Shown here: positions 1 to 8,230 of the stretch, piece after piece | Layout: each line of letters begins with the position of its first letter | How positions within the stretch are numbered: the stretch's first letter is position 1 | Assembly (NCBI GenBank): GCA_963773625.1 | Contig: CAVZCJ010000004.1 | Coordinates: forward strand, 1-64,000 | Direction of reading: 5' to 3' | Length of the DNA: 64,000 bases | DNA from: DATARH01 sp963773625 | GTDB lineage: Bacteria; Pseudomonadota; Alphaproteobacteria; ATCC43930; CGMCC-115725 | The notes under the pieces: model-generated | Database searches by the model: none | What the model was told of the DNA's origin: nothing | The model's input: only the letters and a program-made list of their open reading frames with translations | Made by a program: the position numbers and the translations under genes

Positions 1-742
1 GTTCTGGCAGCCTGGCTGAACCAGCTGCCTGAGACTGAAAGAGTTTCTCTCGGTCCGTGGGATCGAGTTCGAATCGATCAATATCCTTGAAGACGCCGCC
101 GGGCGGGCCGAGCTGCAGCGTCTGGGCGCGCGCTCGATCCCGATCCTGTCGCGCGGCGACGAGTTCGTCTTCGCCCAGAACATCGCCCAGGTCGTCGCCT
201 TCCTGAAGCTGAACGAGAAGGCCGGGCCGGTGCTGACGCCGGCGCAGCTCGTCGAGCGGATGGAGCGCTATATCGACGCGGCGCTGCGGATGATCCCGCA
301 AATGCCCGACGACCAGCTCGAAACCCTCACCCCCGGCCGGCCGCGCGCCTATGGCCGCCTCGCGCATCACATGTTCCGCATCTGCGAGGCGTTCACCGAG
401 GTCGCCGGCGGCAAGTTTTTCGCCAACGCGATGCCCGGCGAGGTGCACGACCCGGCGGAAATGGCCTCGACCGCCGCGCTCGCCGCATACGGCAAAGGGG
501 TCAAGGCGAAGGTCGAGAATTGGTGGGCGACGACGCCGGACAAGAGCGCCCAGGCCGAGGTCGACACCTATTACGGCAAGCAGAAGCTGCACGAGGTCAT
601 GGAGCGCGCGACCTGGCATATCGGCCAGCACACGCGGCAATGGGTGATGCTGCTCGGCATGCACGGCATCGCCGCCGACCGCCCGCTCGCCGACGCCGAT
701 TTCGCCGACCTGCCGATGCCGAAACAGGTCTGGGACGGCTGA
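1..742 (+). CDS. Glutaredoxin-fold + DinB-like protein, candidate selenoprotein (5' end outside window)
   Basis: The frame starting at base 2 is open to the stop at 742 except for one in-frame TGA at 17-19. Read through, it gives F-W-Q-P-G before the TGA and T-S-C-L-R after it, so the TGA occupies the first Cys of a C-T-S-C glutaredoxin motif. A thioredoxin-like fold follows (A-R-S-I-P-I-L with the cis-Pro at about 128-148) and ends near base 225. A DinB-like helical domain fills 230-742, with His residues in L-A-H-H-M and W-H-I-G-Q-H. Inferred role: thiol-disulfide reductase domain tethered to a DinB domain, cytoplasmic. The first few codons lie upstream of the window. If the TGA is not recoded, translation could only begin downstream, for example at the GTG at 230, leaving the DinB part alone. 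Selenocysteine is my preferred reading because a SECIS-like hairpin follows; a C-to-A base error at position 19 is the alternative. Confidence 0.75.
29..53 (+). promoter_or_regulatory. SECIS-like hairpin downstream of the in-frame TGA
   Basis: Bases 29-34 pair with 48-53 (C-G, U-G, G-C, A-U, G-C, A-U). Bases 35-36 (C, U) bulge out, 37-40 (GAAA) pair with 44-47 (UUUC), and 41-43 (GAG) form the loop. The loop begins with G and lies 21 nt after the TGA. Bacterial SECIS elements share this plan: a stem close behind the UGA, a bulged U and a small apical loop with a G near its start. The codons here (AGA, AAA, TTT) are AT-rich and unlike the GC-rich codons used elsewhere in the gene, which suggests RNA-level constraint. 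No folding energy was computed. Confidence 0.6.
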
Positions 743-844
743 GCGGGACAAGGCTCTCGTTGATAGGAATTGCCGTGCATCCGGGCGGAACGGAGGTTGT
801 ACGCGGGCGTACAGGAACTTCTCGACAAATGAGGAGACGAAGTT

Positions 845-1280
845 ATGCCGCGACACGGTCATGCCGCCGCGCGGCGAGATGCGCGTACCGACGAAACCCT
901 CAATCTAGATCTCCGCCGACAAGGTCGTCGGCACCGGCAGTCTACAACCGCATGGGCGAAGAGCTCGGGTCGGTCTACGGCCTTGATGCTCAACTAAGTT
1001 CGACGGCCGGGTCGCCTACGCGATCATGTCGTTTGGGCGGCTTCCTCGGGATGGGTGAAAGCTATCACCCGCTGCCCTGGCGCGTGCTGACCTACGATCC
1101 CAAGATGGCCGGCTACGTCGTCGATCTCGACCGCAGGATCGGCTCGAGAACGCGCCGAGGATATCACGCGGCGCGAACGAACCGGACTGGACCACCTATG
1201 CCCGCGCGACGCATTCGTTACTCGGCACTATTAGCGCCGTCCCCCCGTGCGAGGGCGCTGACTCGACATGCGGCCGGTAA
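845..1280 (+). pseudogene. PRC-barrel domain protein, frame broken several times
   Basis: An ATG at 845 follows a good ribosome site (GAGGAGACGAAG, 829-840). Switching frames recovers a PRC-barrel protein: D-K-V-V-G-T, then V-Y-N-R-M-G-E-E-L-G-S-V-Y-G-L, F-D-G-R-V-A-Y-A-I-M-S-F, G-E-S-Y-H-P-L-P-W-R-V-L-T-Y-D and L-E-N-A-P, ending at a TAA at 1278-1280. At least five breaks lie within about 240 bp (near 908, 933, 984, 998 and 1031) and another near 1135. PRC-barrel proteins of this type are small soluble proteins often linked to stress or envelope regulons. The break density exceeds that of neighbouring genes, so a true pseudogene is possible, but the conserved motifs are undamaged between breaks and sequencing error explains it equally well. 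Confidence 0.6.
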
Positions 1281-1373
1281 GGGCACGGCCGCAGCACGGG
1301 CGCTATGCGTGGTTCGAGACGCGGCGTTGCACGCCGCTTCTCACGTGAGGGGCGTTTGATGGCATAAAGGCGC

Positions 1374-1416
1374 CCTCATCCTGAGGAAGCCGCGAAAGCG
1401 GCTGTCTCGAAGGACG
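1374..1416 (+). repeat. Palindromic intergenic repeat, copy 1
   Basis: The element starts CCTCATCCTGAGG, has an inner dyad (AGCCGCgaaaGCGGCT) and ends TCTCGAAGGACG. Related copies lie at 6605-6644 (inverted), 6997-7038 and 7067-7110. This copy ends two bases before the chaC ATG, so it supplies the whole translation-initiation region of that gene. Repeats of this look are common between genes in alphaproteobacteria. Confidence 0.8.
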
Positions 1417-1418
1417 CC

Positions 1419-2023
1419 ATGACGCTCGCCGAGCCGGTCCTCACCTCGCCCTATCCGATCGACCCGATGCCCGGCTGGGTCGTCGATCTGCGCGCCAGCC
1501 GCGAGCCGGTGTGGATTTTCGCCTACGGCTCGCTGATGTGGAACCCGGAGATGCGCTTTGCCGAGCGGCTGCCGGCGCGCATCCACGGCTATCACCGCAG
1601 CTTCTGCCTCTATTCGCCGGAGTATCGCGGCACCCGCGAGAAGCCGGGCCTGGTGCTCGGCCTCGACCGCGGCGGCTCGTGCCGCGGCATCGCCTACCGC
1701 CTGCCGCAAGCGACGCTCGCCGCCGAGATCGACCTCATCTGGACGCGCGAGATGACCGGCTTCGTCTATCACATGACGCCGCTCAACGATCGCCACCGCG
1801 CGCGGGCCGGTTTCCGGCTACGCGTTCACCGTGCGGCGCGACTTGCGCGACTATGCCGGCCGCCTCGCGCACGACGCCGCGGCGCGGATCATCGCCACCT
1901 CGCAGCGGCGACCGCGGCACCGGCCGCGACTATCTCGCCAACACCGTGCGCCATCTCGAAGAGCTCGGCATCGCCGACGGCGCGCTGCACCGCATCGAGA
2001 GGCTGGTCAACGCGCTAGGGTAA
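1419..2023 (+). CDS. chaC: ChaC-like gamma-glutamylcyclotransferase
   Basis: The N-terminal part shows the family signature W-I-F-A-Y-G-S-L-M-W-N-P (residues 32-43) followed by R-I-H-G-Y-H-R-S-F-C, typical of ChaC enzymes that cleave the gamma-glutamyl bond of glutathione to give 5-oxoproline and Cys-Gly in the cytosol. The catalytic Glu region is near W-T-R-E-M. Two frame changes, near 1800 and 1905, are needed to reach the C-terminal G-R-D-Y-L-A-N-T-V-R-H-L-E-E-L-G-I, which is also family-typical. With those joined the protein is about 200 residues, a usual length. The ATG at 1419 is preceded by a palindromic repeat rather than a clear ribosome site. Confidence 0.85.
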
Positions 2024-2051
2024 ATCGCCCAAAGCTGGGTTATGGTGGGCG

Positions 2052-2246
2052 ATGCATGTTTTCCTGACCGTTATCCTCGTCCTCGCCATGGTCGGCGTGT
2101 TGATCGCGCTCGGCGTCGGCGTCGCGACCATGATCAAGGGCGGCAATCCGCGCCGCTCCAACAAGCTGATGCAGATGCGCGTCATCATGCAGGCGGTGGC
2201 GCTGGTGATGCTGGCGATCCTGATGATGATGGCCGCCAACAAATAG
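2052..2246 (+). CDS. Twin-transmembrane (HIG1-like) small inner-membrane protein
   Basis: 64 residues with two hydrophobic helices (about 3-27 and 42-61) joined by a short polar loop containing K-G-G-N-P-R-R-S-N-K-L-M-Q-M-R. The loop and double helix match the twin transmembrane/HIG1-like proteins of alphaproteobacteria. In many of these genomes this gene sits just ahead of the cobalamin adenosyltransferase and the ETF genes, as here (18 bp gap to the next gene). Function unknown; an effect on respiratory complexes is inferred from the HIG1 family only. Confidence 0.8.
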   Translation: MHVFLTVILVLAMVGVLIALGVGVATMIKGGNPRRSNKLMQMRVIMQAVALVMLAILMMMAANK

Positions 2247-2264
2247 CCGCCAAGGGCCGGTTCG

Positions 2265-2830
2265 ATGGTCAAGCTCACCCGCATCTACACGCGCGGCGGC
2301 GACAAAGGGAAAACCTCGCTCGGCGACGGCTCGCGCGTGCCCAAGCAATCCTTGCGGGTCGAGGCGTTCGGCACGGTCGACGAGGCCAACGCCGCGATCG
2401 GCCTGGCGCGGCTCCATGCCGACGCCGAGGCCGATGCGATGCTGGCGCGCATCCAGAACGATTTGTTCGATCTCGGCGCCGATCTCTGCACGCCCGAGGG
2501 CGGCAGTCGCGGGACAGGGGCGCTGCGCATTGTCGCCGCGCAGGTGAAGCGGCTGGAAACCGAGATCGATCGCGATGAACGCGGCGCTCACAGCCGCTCG
2601 ACTCGTTCGTGCTGCCGGGCGGGACGCCGGCCGCCGCCTATCTGCATCTCGCGCGCACCGTGACCCGCCGCGCCGAGCGGCTGGTCTGCGCGCTCGCCGC
2701 CGCCGAGACGGTCAATCCCGAGGCGGTCAAGTACCTGAACCGGCTTAGCGATCACCTCTTCGTGCTCGGCCGCCACCTCAACGACAACGGCTCACGAGAC
2801 GTGCTGTGGCGGCCCGGCGCGACGCGTTAG
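2265..2830 (+). CDS. pduO: PduO-type ATP:cob(I)alamin adenosyltransferase
   Basis: The N-terminus carries the diagnostic T-R-I-Y-T-R-G-G-D-K-G-K-T-S-L-G-D-G and F-G-T-V-D-E-A-N-A. These bind ATP and cobalamin in the PduO family, which makes adenosylcobalamin for mutases. Two extra bases near 2570 and 2592 shift the frame by two, after which the C-terminus reads S-F-V-L-P-G-G-T-P-A-A-A-Y-L-H-L-A-R-T-V and Y-L-N-R-L-S-D-H-L-F-V-L, again diagnostic. Joined length is about 188 residues, normal for the family. It sits between the twin-transmembrane gene and the NTF2-like gene on the same strand. Confidence 0.88.
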
Positions 2831-2841
2831 GGAGAAAAGCA

Positions 2842-3228
2842 ATGGTCACCCTCGAACTGATGAAAGCGATCTCGGCCGCGTTCAACAGCCGCGATGTCGA
2901 CCGCATCGTCGCGTTTTTCGCCGAGGACGGCGTGTTCTGCCTGTCGCGCGGGCCGGAGCCGGTCGGCCGCACGCTCAAGGGCAAGGAGATGATCCGCAAG
3001 GCGCTCGCCGACCGCTTTGTCCAGATCCCCGACATGCGCTGGGAGAACGAGGAATACATTCTCGGCCGGGCAGACCGCGCGATCTCGGTATGGACGGTGC
3101 GCGGCAAGGGCAGCGACGGCGAGGAGCTCAACTACCAGGGCTGCGACATCTACACCTTCAACAAGGACGACAAGATCGTCCACAAGAACACGTTCTGGAA
3201 GATCGTCCAGAAGCGCGACCTGCTCTAG
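2842..3228 (+). CDS. SnoaL/NTF2-like polyketide-cyclase-fold protein
   Basis: About 128 residues with the NTF2-like layout: an initial helix (A-F-N-S-R-D-V-D-R-I-V-A-F-F-A-E-D), then strands with V-G-R-T-L-K-G-K-E-M-I-R and a closing Y-T-F-N-K-D-D-K-I-V-H-K-N-T-F-W-K. The ATG at 2842 follows GGGAGAAAAGC, a good ribosome site, so I prefer it to the in-frame ATG at 2806 that overlaps pduO. NTF2-like proteins have a conical ligand pocket; the substrate cannot be told from sequence. It is 11 bp downstream of pduO. Confidence 0.75.
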   Translation: MVTLELMKAISAAFNSRDVDRIVAFFAEDGVFCLSRGPEPVGRTLKGKEMIRKALADRFVQIPDMRWENEEYILGRADRAISVWTVRGKGSDGEELNYQGCDIYTFNKDDKIVHKNTFWKIVQKRDLL

Positions 3229-3280
3229 CCCGGCTGGTGCCCGTCGCTCTTTACCGAGAGCGCTTCGGCGGATTTCGAGC

Positions 3281-3761
3281 CTAACGCGCGGTCCCGCCCA
3301 GGCTGCCGCCGCGGAACGCGGGAGCCGCGCCGTTTGCCGCGAGCAAGATTTGCGCCCGGCGCGCGCCCCAGCTCCAGGCGCGCAACCCGAAGGTGACCAC
3401 TTTCGGCATCGTGTTGCGGCACACCGCGACCTTGCGCACGTCCGCGGTTACCTGCCAAACGCTCCACGTGCCCGCCGGGAAGAACGCGGTGTCCCCGTCG
3501 GTGAGACGCCGCTCCCTGCCGTTATGGTCGGTGATGACGACCTCGCCGGAGAGGATCTGCACCATCTCGTCGACATCGTATTGCCAGCGGAACCGGCCCG
3601 CGCGTGCACGACCACACGATGACCTTCATGCTGGCGTCGTCGCTGCGGGCGATCTCCTTGGCGCGGGCGCGCGGGGTTCCCTCCAGAACCCACTCGCGCG
3701 GGAACGGGGCGTCATCCAGCTCGACCTCGGAGGGATTGGCGGTCACGATGTGCTGCGGCAT
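3281..3761 (-). CDS. Cupin-domain protein (DUF861/EutQ-like)
   Basis: A cupin fold is visible in the second half: M-V-Q-I-L-S-G-E-V-V-I-T-D, then D-G-D-T-A-F-F-P-A-G-T and W-S-V-W-Q-V, the E-G/G-D-x-x-x-x-P-x-G pattern of (S)-ureidoglycine aminohydrolase/EutQ-like cupins. The N-terminus (from 3761) is in another frame; one extra base near 3600 joins them. Joined length is about 160 residues. It is convergent with the NTF2-like gene and divergent from the ETF operon. Small-molecule binding is likely; function unknown. Confidence 0.7.
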
Positions 3762-3997
3762 TTAAACCTCGTACGGTATTCGTTACGAACAATGTCGATA
3801 AAAGGCGGTCTTCTTTTAAGGTTCGATGAAATTATAAGTTGAACAACGGATTAACTATTTTTCGGAACCGCTTCATTCCCGCATCGCAGGACGTCGTGCT
3901 TTGGTGCGGCCGGCGCATGGACGGCCGCGCCCCGCGGCACTTGCCATCCACCGGCGCACATGCACAATCCGCCCCCTGACTGTTATGAGGCTCAACG
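3762..3997. promoter_or_regulatory. Divergent promoter region ahead of the ETF operon
   Basis: This 236-bp gap separates the leftward cupin gene from rightward etfB. Bases about 3765-3880 are clearly AT-richer than the surroundings (runs such as TTCTTTTAAGG and ATTATAAGTT), as expected of promoter DNA. No firm -35/-10 pair or operator can be assigned by eye. Confidence 0.4.
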
Positions 3998-4748
3998 ATG
4001 AAAGCGCTGGTCGCGGTCAAGCGGGTGGTCGATTACAACGTCAAGGTGCGGGTCAAGGCGGACCACACCGGCGTCGAGACCGCCAATGTGAAGATGTCGA
4101 TGAACCCGTTCGACGAGATCGCTATCGAGGAGGCGTTGCGCCTGCGCGAGGCCGGCACCGTCGAGGAGGTCATCGCCGTGTCGTGCGGCATCCAGCAATG
4201 CCAGGAGACGATCCGCACCGCGCTTGCCATGGGCGCGGACCGCGGCGTCCTCGTCCAAACCGATGTCGAGCTGCAGCCGCTCGCCGTCGCCAAGCTCCTG
4301 AAGGCGGTGATCGAAAAGGAAGGGCCGGAGATCGTCATCATCGGCAAGCAGGCGATCGACGACGATTGCAACCAGACCGGCCAGATGCTGGCCGCGCTGC
4401 TTGGGCTGGCCGCAGGCGACCTTCGCCTCAAAGCTCACCATCGCCGGCGGCAGCGCCGAGGTCACCCGCGAGGTCGATGGTGGCCTCGAGACCGTCAAGC
4501 TGAAGATGCCGGCGGTCGTCACCACCGACCTTCGACTTAACGAGCCGCGTTACGCGTCGCTGCCCAACATCATGAAAGCCAAGAAAAAGCCGATCGACGT
4601 CGTGACCCCGGACGATCTCGGGGTCGACGTCACGCCGCGCCTCGTGACCCTCAAGGTCGAGGAGCCGGTGAAGCGCCAGGGCGGCGTCAAGGTCGGCTCG
4701 GTCGAGGAGCTGGTTGCCAAATTGAAGACCGAGGCGAGGGTCATCTGA
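3998..4748 (+). CDS. etfB: Electron transfer flavoprotein beta subunit
   Basis: The start M-K-A-L-V-A-V-K-R-V-V-D-Y-N-V-K-V-R-V is typical of EtfB, followed by N-P-F-D-E-I-A-I-E-E-A-L-R-L and the signature D-C-N-Q-T-G-Q-M-L-A-A-L-L-G. One extra G near 4408 breaks the frame; beyond it W-P-Q-A-T-F-A-S-K continues in frame to V-E-E-L-V-A-K-L-K. About 250 residues when joined, the usual length. EtfAB is the cytosolic heterodimer that takes electrons from acyl-CoA dehydrogenases to ETF-ubiquinone oxidoreductase. The stop TGA overlaps the etfA ATG (ATGA-type coupling). Confidence 0.93.
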
Positions 4749-5706
4749 TGAGCGTCCTCGTCATCGCCGAACACGACAACAAGTCGCTGAAGCCCGCCAC
4801 CCTCAACGCCGTCGCCGCCGCGTCCGAGCTTGGCAAGGCCGGCGCCGGCGACATCCACATCCTCGTCGCCGGGCAGGATTGCCGGCCCGGCCGCCGATGC
4901 CGCCGCCAAGATCGCCGGCGTCGCGAAAGTGCTGATCGCCGACGACCCGGCCTATGGCCACGGTCTCGCCGAGAACATCGCGCCGCTGCTGGTCGGCCTC
5001 GCCGCCAATTACTCGCACGTGCTCGCGCCGGCCACGACCCAGGGCAAAAACCTGATGCCGCGGGTCGCCGCGCTGCTCGACGTGATGCAGATCTCCGACA
5101 TCAGCGGCGTTGTCTCGCCGGACACCTTCGTGCGCCCGATCTACGCCGGCAACGCGCTGGCGACGGTGCAGTCGAAGGACAAGGTCAAGATCATCACCGT
5201 GCGCGGCACCGCGTTTCCGCCGGGCGCGGGCGAGGGCGGCTCGGCTTCGGTCGAGGCGGTATCGGGCGCCGGCTCGGCCGGCCTCTCCGAATTCGTCAGG
5301 GCCGAGCTGTCGAAATCGGAGCGGCCCGAGCTGACCAGCGCCCGGGTCATCATCTCGGGCGGGCGCGGCATGCAGTCGGGCGACAATTTCCACCTGCTGG
5401 AGGCGGTCGCCGACAAATTGGGCGCCGCGGTCGGCGCGTCGCGCGCCGCGGTCGACGCCGGCTTTGTCCCCAACGACTACCAGGTCGGCCAGACCGGCAA
5501 GATTGTTGCGCCGGAGCTTTACATCGCGGTCGGCATCTCCGGCGCGATCCAGCATCTGGCCGGCATGAAGGATTTCGAAGGTCATCGTCGCCATCAACAA
5601 GGATGAGGAAGCGCCGATCTTCCAGATCGCCGATTACGGTCTCGTCGGCGATCTGTTCAAGATCCTGCCCGAGCTCGACGCCGAGCTGGCGAAAACCCAG
5701 AAGTGA
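4748..5706 (+). CDS. etfA: Electron transfer flavoprotein alpha subunit
   Basis: Starts M-S-V-L-V-I-A-E-H-D-N and continues with the FAD-domain signature region R-V-I-I-S-G-G-R-G-M, L-G-A-A-V-G-A-S-R-A-A-V-D-A-G and Y-I-A-V-G-I-S-G-A-I-Q-H-L-A-G-M. Extra bases near 4882 and 5578 break the frame; after the second, V-I-V-A-I-N-K-D-E-E-A-P-I-F follows, the expected C-terminal pattern. About 318 residues joined. It binds the FAD and pairs with EtfB. Its TGA overlaps the GTG start of the next gene, so the three are translationally coupled. Confidence 0.93.
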
Positions 5707-6582
5707 GCGACCTCACCCGTATCGGCGTCGTCGGCGCCGGCCAGATGGGCCGCGGCATCGCCCATGTCTGCGCCCTCGCCGGGCTCGATGTGGTGCTCAC
5801 CGATATCAGCCCCGAGGCGCTCGCCCGCGGGATGGAGACCATCGATGCCAACATGGCGCGCCAGGTCGCGCGCGGCCGCATCAAGCGAGGAGGAGAAAGC
5901 CGCCGCGCTCGCCCGCATTCACGCGGCCGCCGACTACGCCGCGTTCGGCGACCGCGACATGGTGATCGAGGCCGCGACCGAGAAAGAGGACGTCAAGCGC
6001 GAGGTGTTCAAGACACTGGTGCCCAGCCTCAAGCCCGAGGCGCTGATCGCCACCAACACCTCGTCGATCTCGATCACCCGGCTCGCCTCGGCGACCGACC
6101 GGCCGGGCAAGTTCATCGGCATGCATTTCATGAACCCGGCGCCGGCGATGAGCCTGGTCGAGCTGATCCGCGGTATCGCCACCGACGAGGCGACCTTCGA
6201 GGCCACCCGCGAGCTTACCCTGAAGCTCGGCAAGACCCCGGTCGCCTCGGAGGATTACCCGGCCTTTATCGTCAACCGCATCCTGCTGCCGATGATCAAC
6301 GAGGCGGTCTATACGCTCTACGAGGGGGTCGGCACCGTCGAGGCGATCGATACCGCGATGAAATTGGGCGCGAATCACCCGATGGGCCCGCTGGAGTTGG
6401 CCGATTTCATCGGGCTCGACACCTGCCTTTCGGTGATGCAGGTGCTCTACGAGGGCCTCGCCGATTCGAAATACCGGCCGTGTCCACTGCTGGTCAAATA
6501 CGTCGAGGCCGGCTGGCTCGGCCGCAAGGCCGGGCGCGGCTTCTACGATTATCGCGGCGACGTCCCGGTCCCGACGCGCTGA
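5703..6582 (+). CDS. hbd: 3-hydroxybutyryl-CoA (3-hydroxyacyl-CoA) dehydrogenase
   Basis: GTG start overlapping the etfA stop. The Rossmann motif is I-G-V-V-G-A-G-Q-M-G-R-G-I-A (residues 6-19); the family motifs H-F-M-N-P-A-P and V-N-R-I-L-L-P-M-I-N-E-A, and the C-terminal domain (D-F-I-G-L-D-T) are all present. An extra A near 5885 breaks the frame between A-R-G-R-I and S-E-E-E-K. About 292 residues joined, the usual length. NAD(P)-dependent oxidation of 3-hydroxybutyryl-CoA or the reverse, in beta-oxidation or polyhydroxybutyrate metabolism. The link to ETF suits fatty or organic acid breakdown. Confidence 0.93.
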
Positions 6583-6604
6583 TTCGGCTGCGACGACCTC
6601 GTTG

Positions 6605-6644
6605 CGTCCTTCGAGGCTCCCTTCGGTCGCACCTCAGGATGAGG
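6605..6644 (-). repeat. Palindromic intergenic repeat, copy 2 (inverted)
   Basis: Reads CGTCCTTCGAGG at one end and CCTCAGGATGAGG at the other, the reverse complement of the ends of copies 1, 3 and 4. It overlaps the last codons of the leftward GIY-YIG gene, whose stop is at 6634. Confidence 0.75.
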
Positions 6645-6978
6645 AACGCGTGAGCGCGGCCTTCGCCGCGTCCACCAAATGAGTTCGGCGCGATAGAGCG
6701 GAGAGTAGCTGGAAATCGCCCCGGATGAGCGCTTCCTTCTTTTCGCGCCGCCACCCTTTGACTTGCCGCTCGGCTTCGATTGCGTCGGTGATTTGCTGAA
6801 ACGGCTGACTGTACACCAGCGTCACGGGGCGTCGTCGCGCCGTATAGCCGCCGAAAGTTCCCGCCTGGTGCTCGGCCACGCGGTGTTCGAGGCTGCTTCG
6901 TGTCGTGCCGACGTAATAAGAGCCCTCGGCACAAAGCAGAATGTAGAGCCAAGCGCCCATTGCGCGACGCTGATCCAT
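6634..6978 (-). CDS. GIY-YIG nuclease domain protein
   Basis: The protein begins M-D-Q-R-R-A-M-G-A-W-L-Y-I-L-L-C-A-E-G-S-Y-Y-V-G-T-T; Y-I-L and Y-V-G form the GIY-YIG core. The catalytic Arg is in L-E-H-R-V-A-E-H and the Glu in D-A-I-E-A-E-R-Q-V-K-G-W. This is the single-domain UvrC/Slx1-like family (100-115 residues) common in alphaproteobacteria, and endonuclease activity on branched DNA is inferred. The second Met (6960) is an equally good start. The last residues are encoded by palindromic repeat copy 2, and repeat copies 3 and 4 lie just upstream. Confidence 0.85.
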   Translation of the reverse strand: MDQRRAMGAWLYILLCAEGSYYVGTTRSSLEHRVAEHQAGTFGGYTARRRPVTLVYSQPFQQITDAIEAERQVKGWRREKKEALIRGDFQLLSALSRRTHLVDAAKAALTRSSS

Positions 6979-6996
6979 GAAACAAGCTCAAAGATA

Positions 6997-7038
6997 CCTC
7001 ATCCTGAGGTGCTTCGCGCAGCGAAGCCTCGAAGGACG
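6997..7038 (+). repeat. Palindromic intergenic repeat, copy 3
   Basis: Starts CCTCATCCTGAGG, has an inner dyad (GCTTCGCgcaGCGAAGC) and ends CTCGAAGGACG. It lies upstream of the GIY-YIG gene. Confidence 0.8.
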
Positions 7039-7066
7039 TACATCGACCAGAAGCAGCTCAACCCTC

Positions 7067-7110
7067 TCTCATCCTGAGGTGTCCCGCAAAAGCGGGGCCT
7101 CGAAGGGCCG
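7067..7110 (+). repeat. Palindromic intergenic repeat, copy 4
   Basis: Starts CTCATCCTGAGG, has an inner dyad (CCCGCaaaaGCGGG) and ends CCTCGAAGGGCCG. It stands 29 bp after copy 3 in the same orientation, upstream of the HNH gene. Confidence 0.8.
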
Positions 7111-7210
7111 CGAAATCTTGTCGCCCTGGCGCCGATCCGCTAAAAATCCGTCATAATCGTGTGGTATCGGCCCCTTGTTACGGGACCGAAACGAGCGTGA
7201 CGGTGAGTGG

Positions 7211-7762
7211 ATGCTCGATAGCTGCCCGGCTCTGGTGCTCAACGCGGATTTCCGTCCGCTCTCCTATTTCCCGCTGTCGCTGTGGTCGTGGCAGGACGCG
7301 GTCAAGGCGGTCTTTCTCGAACGGGTCACGATCGTCAATCATTACGACACCTACGTGCGCAGCCCGTCGATCGAGATGCGCCTGCCCAGCGTCATCGCCC
7401 TCAAGGAATACGTCCATGCGGCGCGCAACCCGGCCTTCACCCGGTTCAACGTGTTCCTGCGCGACCGTTTCAGCTGCCAGTATTGCGGCGAGCCGTTCCC
7501 CTCGCACGACCTGACCTTCGACCATGTCGTGCCGCGCTCGCGCGGCGGGCGCACGGTGTGGGCCAACGTCGTCACCGCCTGCTCCTACTGCAACCTGTTG
7601 AAGGGCAACCGCCTGCCCGAGCAGAGCGGCATGTACCCGCGCCACCGCCCGGTCCAGCCGTCGAGCTTTATGCTGCAGGAAAACGGCCGCGCCTTCCCGC
7701 CCAACTACCTGCACGATTCCTGGCGCGACTATCTCTACTGGGATACCGAGCTGGAGAGCTGA
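7211..7762 (+). CDS. HNH endonuclease
   Basis: 183 residues from the ATG at 7211. The C-terminal half is a Cys-bearing HNH domain: C-Q-Y-C-G, then L-T-F-D-H-V-V-P-R-S-R-G-G-R (the catalytic D-H), W-A-N-V-V and C-x-x-C-N with K-G-N-R. The N-terminal half (V-L-N-A-D-F-R-P-L, then L-W-S-W-Q-D-A-V-K-A) is typical of a chromosomal HNH family widespread in proteobacteria and not tied to introns or phages. A possible promoter (TTGTCG at 7119, TAAAAA at 7141) lies upstream. No frame break. Substrate unknown. Confidence 0.88.
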   Translation: MLDSCPALVLNADFRPLSYFPLSLWSWQDAVKAVFLERVTIVNHYDTYVRSPSIEMRLPSVIALKEYVHAARNPAFTRFNVFLRDRFSCQYCGEPFPSHDLTFDHVVPRSRGGRTVWANVVTACSYCNLLKGNRLPEQSGMYPRHRPVQPSSFMLQENGRAFPPNYLHDSWRDYLYWDTELES

Positions 7763-7909
7763 TCTCCCCACTACCCGCAACTTGCGCGTGGTGCTGGTCT
7801 TCGACCACGACAGCGGCGATCGTCGCCCAATCGGCAAAGCGCATCGCCGGGGATGCAGACGCTCGGCCGGCGTTATCACTCGCAGCGAACATAGGCGGCC
7901 GGCGGCGCC

Positions 7910-8208
7910 ATGAAGTTCTACGTTTGGGGAGCGATCATCTTCGGCGTCGCCCTCGCCATACTGGGTGGCGTCGTCGCCAGCATGCCGTCAGCGCCGCCGC
8001 CACAGCCCCGACCGGCGGCAAGCCCAACGGCCAGCGGCACGACGACCCCCTTCTCCGGTAGCGCCTACTCGCCGGCTACCGTGACGCTCCCGCCGCCGTC
8101 CTCGGCCCGCCGCCCCTGCCGCCGGGCGGCACGCCGGTCGCCCCGCCGCTCGGCGTCTCGCCCAATCCGCGCGGGGTACTGCCGAATCCGCCGGGAAGCC
8201 GGCCCTAG
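7910..8208 (+). CDS. Small membrane-anchored proline-rich protein
   Basis: M-K-F-Y-V-W-G starts a single hydrophobic helix (residues 5-24), followed by a Pro/Ser/Thr-rich tail. One extra base near 8090 shifts the frame. The alternative continuation (P-A-A-V-L-G-P-P-P-L-P-P-G-G-T-P-V-A-P-P) ends at a TAG at 8206-8208 and fits the tail better than the literal Arg-rich frame, which runs to 8287. About 99 residues. Probably an envelope protein held by an uncleaved signal anchor; not recognised. Confidence 0.45.
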
Positions 8209-8230
8209 CCGGCCCCGCGCGCCGCTGCTG

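Noticed and set aside
520..1359. 279-codon plus-strand open frame
   Set aside because: Crosses the end of the DinB gene and the broken PRC-barrel gene in a frame that matches neither.
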